Positions 1 through 11,000 of a stretch of 64,000 nucleotides of DNA are shown one piece after another. This DNA is from Desmodesmus armatus (Eukaryota; Chlorophyta; Chlorophyceae; Sphaeropleales; Scenedesmaceae): NCBI GenBank assembly GCA_007449985.2, contig VIIQ02000259.1:1-64000 (forward strand), written 5' to 3'. Under the pieces are notes generated by a model. The model was not told where the DNA came from, did not search any database, and was given only the letters and a program-made list of their open reading frames with translations. Position numbers and translations under genes: made by a program. Numbering within the stretch: the stretch's first letter is position 1; each line of letters begins with the position of its first letter.

Positions 1-3000
1 GCTGAGGGATGTGGAAGGGTCGTGGTTCCAACCAACACAGGGGGGGGGGGGGGCTGAGGGATGTGGAAGGGTCGTGGTTCACAGGGGGGGGGGGGGGGGG
101 GGGGGCTGAGGGATGTGGAAGGGTCGTGGTTCCAACCAACACAGGGGGGGGGGGGGCTGAGGGATGTGGAAGGGTCGTGGTTCACGGGGGGGGGGGGGGG
201 GGGGCTGAGGGATGTGGAAGGGTCGTGGTTCCAACCAACACAGGGGGGGGGGCTGAGGGATGTGGAAGGGTCGTGGTTCAGGGGGGGGGGGGGGGGCTGA
301 GGGATGTGGAAGGGTCGTGGTTCCAACCAACACGGGGGGGGGGGGGGAGGGAGGGATGTGGAAGGGTCGTGGTTCACAGGGGGGGGGGGGGGCTGAGGGA
401 TGTGGAAGGGTCGTGGTTCAACCAACACAGGGGGGGGGGGGGGGGGGGGCTGAGGGATGTGGAAGGGTCGTGGTTCACAGGGGGGGGGGGGGGGGCTGAG
501 GGATGTGGAAGGGTCGTGGTTCCAACCAACACGGGGGGGGGGGGGGCTGAGGGATGTGGAAGGGTCGTGGTTCACAGGGGGGGGGGGGGGGGGCCTGAGG
601 GATGTGGAAGGGTCGTGGTTCCAACCAACACAGGGGGGGGGGGGGGGGGGGCTGAGGGATGTGGAAGGGTCGTGGTTCACAGGGGGGGGGGGGCGGAGGG
701 ATGTGGAAGGGTCGTGGTTCCAACCAACACAGGGGGGGGGGGGGGGCTGAGGGATGTGGAAGGGTCGTGGTTCACAGGGGGGGGGGGGGGCTGAGGGATG
801 TGGAAGGGTCGTGGTTCCAACCAACACAGGGGGGGGGGGGGGGGGGCTGAGGGATGTGGAAGGGTCGTGGTTCACAGGGGGGGGGGGGGGCTGAGGGATG
901 TGGAAGGGTCGTGGTTCCAACCAACACAGGGGGGGGGGGGGGGCTGGGCTGAGGGATGTGGAAGGGTCGTGGTTCCAACCAACACAGGGGGGGGGGGGGG
1001 GGGGCTGAGGGATGTGGAAGGGTCGTGGTTCACAGGGGGGGGGGGGGGGGGGCTGAGGGATGTGGAAGGGTTGTGGTTCCAACCAACACAGGGGGGGGGG
1101 GCTGAGGGATGTGGAAGGGTCGCGGTTCACAGGGGGGGGGGGGGGGGGGGGCTGAGGGATGTGGAAGGGTCGTGGTTCCAACCAACACAGGGGGGGGGGG
1201 GGGGGGCTGAGGGATGTGGAAGGGTCGTGGTTCCAACCAACACAGGGGGGGGGGTGAGGGATGTGGAAGGGTCGTGGTTCACAGGGGGGGGGGGGGGGCT
1301 GAGGGATGTGGAAGGGTCGTGGTTCCAACCAACACAGGGGGGGGGGGGGGGCTGAGGGATGTGGAAGGGTCGTGGTTCACAGGGGGGGGGGGGGCTGAGG
1401 GATGTGGAAGGGTCGTGGTTCCAACCAACACAGGGGGGGGGGGGCTGAGGGATGTGGAAGGGTCGTGGTTCACAGGGGGGGGGGGGGGGCTGAGGGATGT
1501 GGAAGGGTCGTGGTTCCAACCAACACAGGGGGGGGGGGGGGCTGAGGGATGTGGAAGGGTCGTGGTTCACAGGGGGGGGGGGGGGGGGCTGAGGGATGTG
1601 GAAGGGTCGTGGTTCCAACCAACACAGGGGGGGGGGGCTGAGGGATGTGGAAGGGTCGTGGTTCAAAGGGGGGGGGGGGGGGGGGCTGAGGGATGTGGAA
1701 GGGTCGTGGTTCCAACCAACACAGGGGGGGGGGCTGAGGGATGTGGAAGGGTCGTGGTTCACAGGGGGGGGGGGGGCTGAGGGATGTGGAAGGGTCGTGG
1801 TTCCAACCAACACAGGGGGGGGGGGGGGGCTGAGGGATGTGGAAGGGTCGTGGTTCACAGGGGGGGGGGGGGGGCTGAGGGATGTGGAAGGGTCGTGGTT
1901 CCAACCAACACAGGGGGGGGGGGGGCTGAGGGATGTGGAAGGGTCGTGGTTCACAGGGGGGGGGGGGGGGGGGGCTGAGGGATGTGGAAGGGTCGTGGTT
2001 CCAACCAACACAGGGGGGGGGGGGGGCTGAGGGATGTGGAAGGGTCGTGGTTCACAGGGGGGGGGGGGGGGGCTGAGGGATGTGGAAGGGTCGTGGTTCC
2101 AACCAACACAGGGGGGGGGGGGGGGGGGCTGAGGGATGTGGAAGGGTCGTGGTTCACAGGGGGGGGGGGGCTGAGGGATGTGGAAGGGTCGTGGTTCCAA
2201 CCAACACAGGGGGGGGGGGGGGGGGGGCTGAGGGATGTGGAAGGGTCGTGGTTCACAGGGGGGGGGGGGGGCTGAGGGATGTGGAAGGGTCGTGGTTCCA
2301 ACCAACACAGGGGGGGGGGGGGGGGGGCTGAGGGATGTGGAAGGGTCGTGGTTCACAGGAGGGGGGGGGGCTGAGGGATGTGGAAGGGTCGTGGTTCCAA
2401 CCAACACAGGGGGGGGGGGGCCTGAGGGATGTGGAAGGGTCGTGGTTCCAACCAACACAGGGGGGGGGGGGGCTGAGGGATGTGGAAGGGTCGTGGTTCA
2501 CAGGGGGGGGGGGGGGGGCTGAGGGATGTGGAAGGGTCGTGGTTCCAACCAACACAGGGGGGGGGGGGGGGCTGAGGGATGTGGAAGGGTCGCGGTTCAC
2601 AGGGGGGGGGGGGGGGGCTGAGGGATGTGGAAGGGTCGTGGTTCAACCAACACAGGGGGGGGGGGGGCTGAGGGATGTGGAAGGGTCGTGGTTCCAACCA
2701 ACACAGGGGGGGGGGCTGAGGGATGTGGAAGGGTCGTGGTTCACAGGGGGGGGGGGGGGGGCTGAGGGATGTGGAAGGGTCGTGGTTCCAACCAACACAG
2801 GGGGGGGGGGGCTGAGGGATGTGGAAGGGTCGTGGTTCACAGGGGGGGGGGGGGGGCTGAGGGATGTGGAAGGGTCGTGGTTCCAACCAACACAGGGGGG
2901 GGGGGGGGGCTGAGGGATGTGGAAGGGTCGTGGTTCACAGGGGGGGGGTGGGCTGAGGGATGTGGAAGGGTCGTGGTTCACAGGGGGGGGGGGGGCTGAG

Positions 3001-3285
3001 GGATGTGGAAGGGTCGTGGTTCCAACCAACACAGGGGGGGGGGGGGGGGCTGAGGGATGTGGAAGGGTCGTGGTTCACAGGGGGGGGGGGGGGGCTGAGG
3101 GATGTGGAAGGGTCGTGGTTCCAACCAACACAGGGGGGGGGGCTGAGGGATGTGGAAGGGTCGTGGTTCCAACCAACACAGGGGGGGGGGGCTGAGGGAT
3201 GTGGAAGGGTCGTGGTTCCAACCAACACAGGGGGGGGGGGCTGAGGGATGTGGAAGGGTCGTGGTTCCAACCAACATTTGTTTGA
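1..3285. repeat. G-tract minisatellite, about 60 tandem units
   Basis: The core is about 29 bp (ctgagggatgtggaagggtc then gtggttc). It is followed by a long linker (caaccaacacag) or a short one (acag), then a G run of roughly 7 to 22. Long and short units alternate through most of the array, giving a dimeric higher-order period of about 100 bp; five long units in a row close the array. Point variants are rare (for example near 1072, 1121 and 2591). All frames stay open on both strands because the unit has no stop codon; these open frames are a by-product of the repeat, not genes. The next exon downstream is an internal exon of the polymerase I gene with no upstream exons visible, so the array probably lies in one of its introns. 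The G runs give strong G-quadruplex potential on the + strand. Copy number and G-run lengths are unreliable in any assembly. Confidence 0.97.
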
Positions 3286-3921
3286 CGGTCTGAGTGGTGT
3301 ATGGAGGGGTTTCGGTTTGTAAGCAAGCACCCTCACTCACCATGACACAGCCCCGACCATGGCGAGGCCTTTGAAGGGTGCACATCAAACACGTGGAGCA
3401 CCATCAGGCAAGCGGGCGTGTGCTGCAGTCACGTCCCGATGTTCTTTGGCCCACACAGTGCATGACACACATGCGCAACCCTTGTAACAGGCTTCTAGTT
3501 CAACCACATGCATTTTGCGCCTCAGGCAAGGGCACTGGCTGCTGTCTGGTGGTAGGTATACCATGTCAAAGCAACTGTGTATTACTTACAGGCATCATAC
3601 GCAGGCTGATCTGTTGGAGCCCGTCGCCCTGCTTAGCATGCAACACACCAAGCATGCTGACACCGCTCAAGGCAATGCATGGTCTGGTAATGCTGCACAG
3701 TGTCAGCTGCTCACTACACACAGCACGCACTCCTCACCACCCTCGCGTGTGATCCTGCCCCTCCACTTTTGCAGGAGGCTGAGGTCACGTGGACCAAGCA
3801 TGCTGACACCGCCAAAGGCGGTTGCTTGCCATGTGTTATACAAGTGCTGCATAACCCCAGCTCTTTACTACCCGAAAAGCACACCCTTCACCCACCCACC
3901 CACCTCCCCATTTTACCACAG
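3286..3921 (+). other. Intron remainder upstream of first visible RPA1 exon
   Basis: No exon is supported here. Positions 3286-3318 look like a diverged last copy of the minisatellite core. Around 3771-3815 lies a near copy of the real acceptor and exon start found at 3915-3945. The string accaagcatgctgacaccgc occurs at about 3648 and again at about 3793, so the stretch has undergone local duplication. The intron ends in ttttaccacag at 3921. Confidence 0.6.
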
Positions 3922-6900
3922 GAGGCTGAAGTCACATGGGCCAAGTTGGAGCGCTGCCTGGTGGATGCCTTCATGCCCAACCTGCTCAGGGCCCTCAAGA
4001 GGCAGCTGAAGAAGCAGGCGGGGCGCGGCAAATCCGGCGGCATCTCCAGTGCTGCTGTCACGGGCAGGGAGGAGGGAGCACCTGGGGGAGGTGAGGGAGA
4101 TTGGGCAGTGTTTGTGCGCGTGCTGTGTCGTGCTGCGCTGTTCTGTCCTAAGTTGAGCAGTGCAGGCCCAGGGGCTGCGGCTTGTTACTGGCAACCGCTG
4201 AAGTAGGTCTGCAGGGGGGATGTGGCTTTGTGTAAGACACGAAGTAACGTCGTGCCAGACTTACTATGTGTTATGATGGCAACATTCACAACCTCAAACT
4301 CAACAGTCAGCTGTCATGCACTCCTCTTGCATTGACGTAGTAAGCACGTGTTGATGCTGGGCTAGCTCAGTCACTGTCAATCGTCTCTCTACCAAGCCTG
4401 TTTTAGCACTGTAGTTTTTGCGCCTGCTGCATGGCTACTGCAACTGCCATGTTCCCCCCACCAAGCGTGCTGTGTTGTGATGTGTTGTGTTGTGTGTTGC
4501 GTGCAGGCGGCGATGGTGACGCAGACGATGACGAGGGTGGTGAGGGTGCCAGCAGCAGCAGGGGCAGGGACAAGGTGGCTGCTGGTGGGGCTGAGGGAGA
4601 TGAAGACGCACCAGATGAGGCAGCTGAAGACGAAGAGGTACGGCGGCTTTTGCTGTCAGGGGTACCGTTGGGGTATGAGCTTGCATGCACGCAGCAGAAG
4701 CTTCAGGACTGCAGCATGTGCAGCAACTACTTATTGCAAGTATGCTGCAGTCGTTGCAAGTATGCATAGAACCAAGCGCGGGCTGACGGCCGAATGACTC
4801 TCCAAATGCCTCGTCATCTAGGTATTGGCGCGCATGAATGGATGTTCATGTGTATGTGTACGTGTGATTGTGTGTGTGCGCCCCTTCACCCCTGCAGGCT
4901 GATGAGGAGCTGCGTGAGGGCAAGCTGCGCTTCAGGGGTGGACGCGCTGAGGGGGCTGGATATGATGAACCCGACGAGGTGAGGGGGTGGCTGCCACCAC
5001 CCATGGTGACATGGCTGGTACCATTGCCGATTCATGTGTTTGGCAGCAGGGGTGTACAACCAGCATCGGCAACTGCAGGGCGGCGGCTGTGGTCGAAGCC
5101 CCTGCTGGCTTGTACCGCCAATAAACCATGATGGGGTTTTGTCTGTTTGCTAGGGTATTTGGCACAGTGTTGGCCAGCATCAAGTTCCTGCTCTCGTCTT
5201 TGCTCATGTGGTTGCTGTACGGTGTGTCGTGTCTTCAGGAGGACAATGAGATTGCCGCTGCCGTTGACGCTGAAATGCGGGAACGCCTCGGAGAGTCCGA
5301 CGATTCCGACGCAGAAGATGAGGATGCCGCAACACCTGGTGACCGGTCACGGTCCCAGAGCAGGGCAACAACACCAGCCTCAGAGGGAGAGGATGACGCA
5401 CAGCTGCAGCCAGCAGCAGCAGCCGGCAAGGGCAGGAAAGGCCAACAGCAGCAGCAGCAGCGGCAGGGTGGGGATGCTGCAGGAGCAGCGGGTGGGTACG
5501 GCAAGGGCCGCACGGTGCGCAGCAGCTTGGGCGGAAGAAGGCCGATGACCCGCTGCTGAACTATGTGGTGTCAGAGGATGGCCTCAGCTGCAATGTGGAG
5601 GTGAGACTTGACGGGTGGCTGCTAGTGGGTGGGGTTTGGTTATGCTGGGAGACCTTGCTGGCTGCGTCAATGACCAGCCCTTGAACGGTGAGACTGGCCA
5701 CAAGAAAGCTGCCTCCACAAACATGATTTGACTTGTGTACTTGCTGTCCCTTCTTGGCCCTGTTTGCTGCCTTGCCATCACTGACCCTGGTGTATGTCTG
5801 GTGCTGGTGCTGGTGTTGCGGCTGCAGGTGATCATTCCCATGGACGCCCCACGCATCCTCATGCTGGAGGTGGCCGAACAGGTGGCAGCAGTCACACTGG
5901 TCTCACACCTGCCAGGCATCCAGGCGGTAAGGACTGATGTGCTGAGCAAGGCCTTGACTGTGTAACAGCTTTCAACGGCTGCACATCGTGGACACCTTGC
6001 GGCTTGCTCAAGTCAGTCATGTGGTGCTGCAGCAGAGCAGTGTGCACCGCCAATGCCTCAAACGTGTTGTCTGTTGTCTGCAGCACAGGTGGCATGCTCA
6101 AGCCACGTGCATAAGACATATGGAGTGCAATCAGCCATTCATTGTGTTGTGTCGTTTGTGCTGCAGGTGCACCTGCTGGAAGCAGAGCGCTCTGGTCAGG
6201 CGCAGCGGCTGCAGACAGAGGGCATCAACTTTGCAGGCCTTTGGGAGCAGCAGCAGCTGCTGGATGTCAACAAGTGAGTGGCGATTGCCTCACTGGTTGC
6301 ATGGACCTTTCTTCTGTGATGCGCCCCGCCGCTGCTTTGGCACTTGTAGCCGCGGCAGCTTTTGGCGTCCCTACCGGCCCAAGGGGCGCACCAAAAGCTT
6401 CGCGACTGTTGTAGCTCCGTTCTTTTCACTGGTTTGCGCTTTCTAGTTTGAGCTTATTGAGGAAACAGCTCTGTTGACCAGGCGTGGGTGTGTGCTGCTT
6501 GTGCAGGCTGGCGTGCAATGATGTGTATGCCATGCTGACGACGTATGGTGTGGAGGCAGCTCGTGCCACAATCCTGAAGGAGGCGCAGGCAGTGTTTGGT
6601 GCATACGGCATTGGCGTGGACCCCCGCCACCTGGGACTCATCGCAGACTTCATGACACACACGGGTGGCTACAGGTGAGGAGGGTGCGACTAGTGCAGTG
6701 CTGACTTGGTACAGATGCGCAACTGTCATGCAAGTGCAGCTGCACTTATCTGCAATGTGCAACGTATGTGAAGCTGACAGGCACTGTGCCTGACACCTTC
6801 ACATACGTTGCTCATTGCAGACGAGTGCAGCTGCACTTGCATGACAGTTGCGCATTCTGTACCAATTTGGGTGTCTCTATCTTTGACAGTACAGTACATC

Positions 6901-7256
6901 CGGCACGTGTTGCAAGCCTATGTCTTGCTGGAACAGCCTCCTGTTAGTTGACTATCCCAATTATCCTGCTGCTTTCCTGCTCAACCAGTGAGGGGCAGAC
7001 ATTCACACAAATCCTGCATCGCTGTGCCTGCCACTGCGTGCCTCTCTTGCATCAATGCAGGGCCTGCAACCGCCTAGGCATCGACAGCACCACCAGCCCC
7101 CTGCTGAAGATGACCTTTGAGACAGCAGCCAAGTTCCTCACAGATGCGGCGTTGACAGGCGGCAGTGACAGCCTGACGTCGCCGGCTGCTCGCCTGGTGG
7201 TGGGAGCGGTGACGGAAGTGGGCACAGGCTGCTGTCAGCTGCTGCATGAGAGCTGA
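3922..7256 (+). CDS. RPA1: RNA polymerase I largest subunit, C-terminal part
   Basis: Catalytic subunit (A190/RPA1) of the nucleolar polymerase that transcribes rRNA; only the last ~437 residues are in the window. Exons: 3922-4090, 4507-4637, 4898-4978, 5239-5600, 5828-5926, 6167-6273, 6507-6674, 7061-7256. Seen: a charged segment starting EAEVTWAKLERCLVDAF, an acidic and Gln-rich linker (exons 2-4), then the conserved C-terminal block with VEAARATILKEAQAVF, GVDPRHLGLIADFMT, GIDSTTSPLLKMTFE and SPAARLVVGAVTEVGTG. These match the A190 end rather than Rpb1: there is no CTD heptad tail, and the protein stops in HES. Exon 4 needs one extra base near 5529-5531 to pass from the Gly/Arg-rich segment into KKADDPLLNYVVSEDG. 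Upstream exons must lie left of the minisatellite. A large inverted repeat occupies the last intron. Confidence 0.93.
6705..6872. repeat. Near-perfect inverted repeat (foldback) in RPA1 intron
   Basis: The left arm, about 6708-6787, is the reverse complement of the right arm, about 6788-6871. Both arms read ttggtacag(a)atgcgcaact then gtcatgcaagtgcagctgca. I see about five mismatches and one single-base bulge over about 80 bp. The centre caggcac-t-gtgcctg leaves almost no loop. In RNA this would form a stem of about 80 bp. It lies wholly inside the last intron (6675-7060) and encodes nothing. It could be a foldback transposable-element remnant (MITE-like) or a small-RNA precursor. Confidence 0.9.
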
Positions 7257-7505
7257 TCCCTGGAGGGTTGGGTTGGCATTGTGTGTTGTGGTCTGTTGAG
7301 TTGTGCCTGAGATTGACTGCCTTGGTTGTTCAGGGTAGGCTGCTGTTCCTACTGCTTGTGGGCACAGCAGCTTCAAGGCTGCTGATACCCTTGTGCTACA
7401 CTTTGTGACAGTTGCGCTGCATGTGTACATGCATGGTGGCAGTCAACATGTGGACGCGGGCAAGCTTAGGCAGGCTGTATCTGAACGGATACAGGCCAGC
7501 CCTGC

Positions 7506-7510
7506 TGTAA
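7506..7510 (+). terminator. TGTAA poly(A) signal for RPA1
   Basis: TGTAA is the usual poly(A) signal of chlorophycean algae. It is the first TGTAA after the RPA1 stop codon at 7256, in GT-rich 3' UTR-like sequence. Confidence 0.55.
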
Positions 7511-7951
7511 CTCAGTTATGTGTCTGTGGGTTGGTGAGCAAGCATGAGGGGGGCACACAAACATCGCGTGCCCCCGAGAGGTTTGCTTTTGCTAGCTTTG
7601 AGTTGGGGGTTTAACAGCTGCTTTTCAAGTCAGCAAGTTAGCTGGCCAGCTAGCCCGTGGGCTCTGTGTCATGTTGGCGGGATCCACTTTCGTACCTCCA
7701 GCCAGCTGAGGCTTGGTGAGTGGAGGTGTAAAAGAGGGTCGTCTGATGCTGACCGTATCCCTTCGAGCCTCAGAGGCCCCGAATTGTAGGAGTGTCCAGT
7801 CAGCTGCAGCTGCAGCATCTACACAGCACAGCATGTGCTGCAGCCTCCGCATGCATACAGCACGTCAGAACTGCGTTTGTGCGTTTCAAGATTGATAGAA
7901 TAACTACGTTACGGTGATCAGGCATGGTGGTAGGGTTGCAAGGGTAAGCAT

Positions 7952-7967
7952 GATCACGTGCGTGATC
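7952..7967. promoter_or_regulatory. Palindrome with central CACGTG, upstream of the purine gene
   Basis: GATCACG, two bases, CGTGATC: a perfect 7-bp inverted repeat about 110 bp before the proposed start at 8076. Its centre contains CACGTG, the G-box core bound by bHLH and bZIP factors in plants. Position and symmetry suggest a dimeric factor site; function is inferred only. Confidence 0.4.
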
Positions 7968-8075
7968 ACACCTCCTCCACCGGCACTTCCAAACCATCCA
8001 GGACAGCCGGATTATGTCGGACAAAGCGGCTTAGTCTACTTTGTCGTGACACACTTTGCTTGATACGCTCATACC

Positions 8076-11000
8076 ATGCTGCTTTCCCAGAGCCAGCACG
8101 TTTTGGAGGCTCGACATGCACCTCGGCAGCGATCGTGCGTACCAAAGGTTCTGACCGCTCCAAAGCACATTGGGTCTGTCGTTAAGCCTTTGAGGAGGGT
8201 TGCGCTGGCAAGGGTGGCGATGCAGGCCGAAGCAGCTGCAGCAGCAGTAGGCAGCAACAGCACCGGTCATGGACACGCAGCAGTTGCTGCTGACCCTCTG
8301 ACTACAGTCAGGTATGTAAGAAGAACCCTGAAGCATGTAAAGCCACTGCTTGTGGGCCCACTTCTGTTTCAGCGAGTCACCTGGTGCCACCTTGACAGCA
8401 GCACACCAAGATAGTGTCCCAATCCTGTCTGTTTTGACTGCTCTGCAGCCCCTCTGGACTGCCTCGCACGGCTCTTGTGGGTGTGCTGGGTGGAGGACAG
8501 CTGGGACGCATGATGGCGCTGGCAGCGGTGAGTTGACTGAAGGCTGACTAACTCAGCCAGCAATGCCTCAGCAGCAGGAAAGCCCACTAGAGCAGCAGCG
8601 TCAATATGTGTGACATGCACAACATTGCCATCAGCAGGCGGAAATCATCGTTTACTAGCTCACCAACGGCAAGGTCTCAGCTTGGACTCGATTGGCAGAG
8701 GCCCCTCCTCAAGACACCAGCACCAGTGGCTACTACAGTCAGCCCAGTTTTCCTCTTCGGGATGGTGACAAAGTTGGGCACATGTGCGCAGGACATGCCT
8801 CGAGCTGCTGACACTGACATAGCAACCCCTCAGTTGAGATGCTGCTGCCGCTGTGTGTCGTGTCCTGCAGGCCAACATGGGTGTGACTGTCAAGTTCCTG
8901 GACCCCGCTGAGCAGGCTGCAGCAGCAGTGGCGGCGCAGCAGACCGTCGGTCACTTTAGGGATGCCCAGGCCATCACTGACTTTGCAGCTGGCTGTGATG
9001 TGCTGACAGTGGAGATTGAGCACATCAATGCAGATGCTATGGAGGCAGCAGGCAAGGCATCTGGGGTGGATGTTGAGCCTACTCCCTCAACCCTGCGTGT
9101 CATCCAGGTATGTTGTTGACACTGAAAGTGCATCTGGACTCATGTGACGCTGCTGAGCATGTGTCTTGACACATTAACGCTGCTGAGCAGGTGTCATGCA
9201 GCTTTATGCAAGGGGATACGCTGGGGTCTGGGGCAAGCAGGGCATGCAGGCGGCAAGGAAGAGCTGCATGTGCTGGCTGTTGCCCATGCTAGCTGGCAGC
9301 ATACATGACTGTAGGGTTCACAAACCCATCGAAGCACTGCACTGCAGCTGCTCACCAGCTATCATTGCGTACTGAGCAACTCATTGTCAGAGTATGCACG
9401 CTCAGCAACTAATTTTTCAATTTTCTGTGTGTGCTTGCACGCCTGCAGGACAAGCATGCCCAGAAGCACCACTTTGCAGCAGCTGGCGTCCCCGTGGCTC
9501 CCTTTGCTGACATTGACAGCGAGGCAGCTCTGCAGGCAGCAGCAGCAGACTTTGGCTTCCCCCTCATGCTGAAGAGCAAGAGGTACGCACAGCACCTTCT
9601 CAAACAGTCCAGTCCAGCATTGGAGCCAGCAGCTGCCAACTGCTACACACGTGGAAGGTCTATCTGTGGTTGGCGCTGGCAGCTTTGCAGTATGCACTTG
9701 TATTCTGGCCGCCGGCTCTGGCTGGATACTATATGTAAGCGCCTGCCAAACTGGCAGCTGTAAGCTGAGTTGCCTGAACGGTCTCAGTACCAGTATCAGT
9801 CTGTGGCTTTGTGCTGCATGTTTGTGCCTGCAGGTTTGCCTACGACGGCCGTTGCAACTTTGTTGTCAAGTCAGCAGAGCAGCTGTCAGAGGGAGTGGCA
9901 GCACTGGGAGGCTTCGGCAGTGTTTATGCAGAGAAGTGGGCACCTTTTGTAAAGGAGCTTGCAGTCATGGTGGTACGCAGCAGGGACGGCTCTGTGCTGT
10001 CTTACCCCGTGGTTGAGACAATCCACAAGGATAACATATGCCATGTGACAGAGGCACCAGCCAACGTGCCAGAGGATGTTCAGCAGAAGGCACGGGAGGT
10101 GGCAGAGCATGCTGTGCAGGCGCTGAACGGTGCAGGCATCTTTGGGTGAGTCATGAAAGCGAGGATGTGCGGCTGCAAGGGTGTGCAATATTCAGATTGC
10201 GGGATAGTAGGTTGGGTCAGGACCTGCATGCCTTTGCTGCAGCCTCCACTGCTTGCAGGATAGCGGGCAACATGCTCAAGGCAGCAGCACAGCACACCAG
10301 TCAGCTTTGTTAGTGCTTGAGCAGTGTGACGTCTATCTGCCCTTCAGCAGCTGGAGCGCGCTTACAAATTCGTTGTTGTTGGGCTTTCCCTCAATGCCAT
10401 GCGTCACTCCTGCTGCCCCTGTCCTGCAGTGTGGAGATGTTCCTGCTGCCAGACGGCAGCATCTTCCTTAACGAGGTCGCCCCACGGCCTCACAACAGCG
10501 GCCACTACACACAAAACGGCTGTGTCAGCAGCCAGTTTGAGAACCACGTGCGCGCTGTGCTGGGCTGGCCCCTTGGTGATACCTCCCTCAACTGCGGCTG
10601 CTGCATCATGCTCAACCTATTGGGAGAGGCAGATGGAGATGAGGGGGTGCGCCTTGCTCATGACAAGATGGCGGCGGCTTACAAGACCCCTGGAGCCAGC
10701 GTGCACTGGTAGGCTGCGGCTGGGTTTGGAAGTGATCTGCAGGGTTCGACATGTTTGGGAATGTTGATGTTGCACGATGCCGCAGCATGCAGCAATGACT
10801 GTGGCCATCAGGCGCATTGCCAGTCAAGTGCTGTGTAGTGATGCGATTTGAATCGTGCTGTGCTGTGCTGGTGCTGTGTTGTGCAGGTATGACAAGCCCG
10901 GCACCATGAGCAAGGGCCGCAAGATCGGCCACATCAACATAGTGGGTGCCACACGTGAGGAGGCACGGCAACGGCTGGCTGCTGTTGAGGCTGCAGGAGA

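Larger units (their letters stand above)
7257..8075. other. RPA1 3' UTR and upstream region of the purine gene
   Basis: No coding exon is supported. The first part is GT-rich, like the introns of the gene before it, and contains TGTAA at 7506-7510, about 250 bp after the RPA1 stop and a likely poly(A) signal. The stretch from about 7860 is less GC-rich and is the likely promoter and 5' UTR of the next gene; it holds the inverted repeat described separately. Confidence 0.6.

Noticed and set aside
1..3285. CRISPR-like array
   Set aside because: Units have no unique spacers; only two linker types and a G run separate the cores, and the genes around are eukaryotic.
9..3388. Many long open frames in all six frames over the minisatellite (Gly-rich or Pro-rich repeats)
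   Set aside because: The unit contains no stop codon in any frame, so openness is automatic; translation is the same repeat in each frame and varies only with G-run length.
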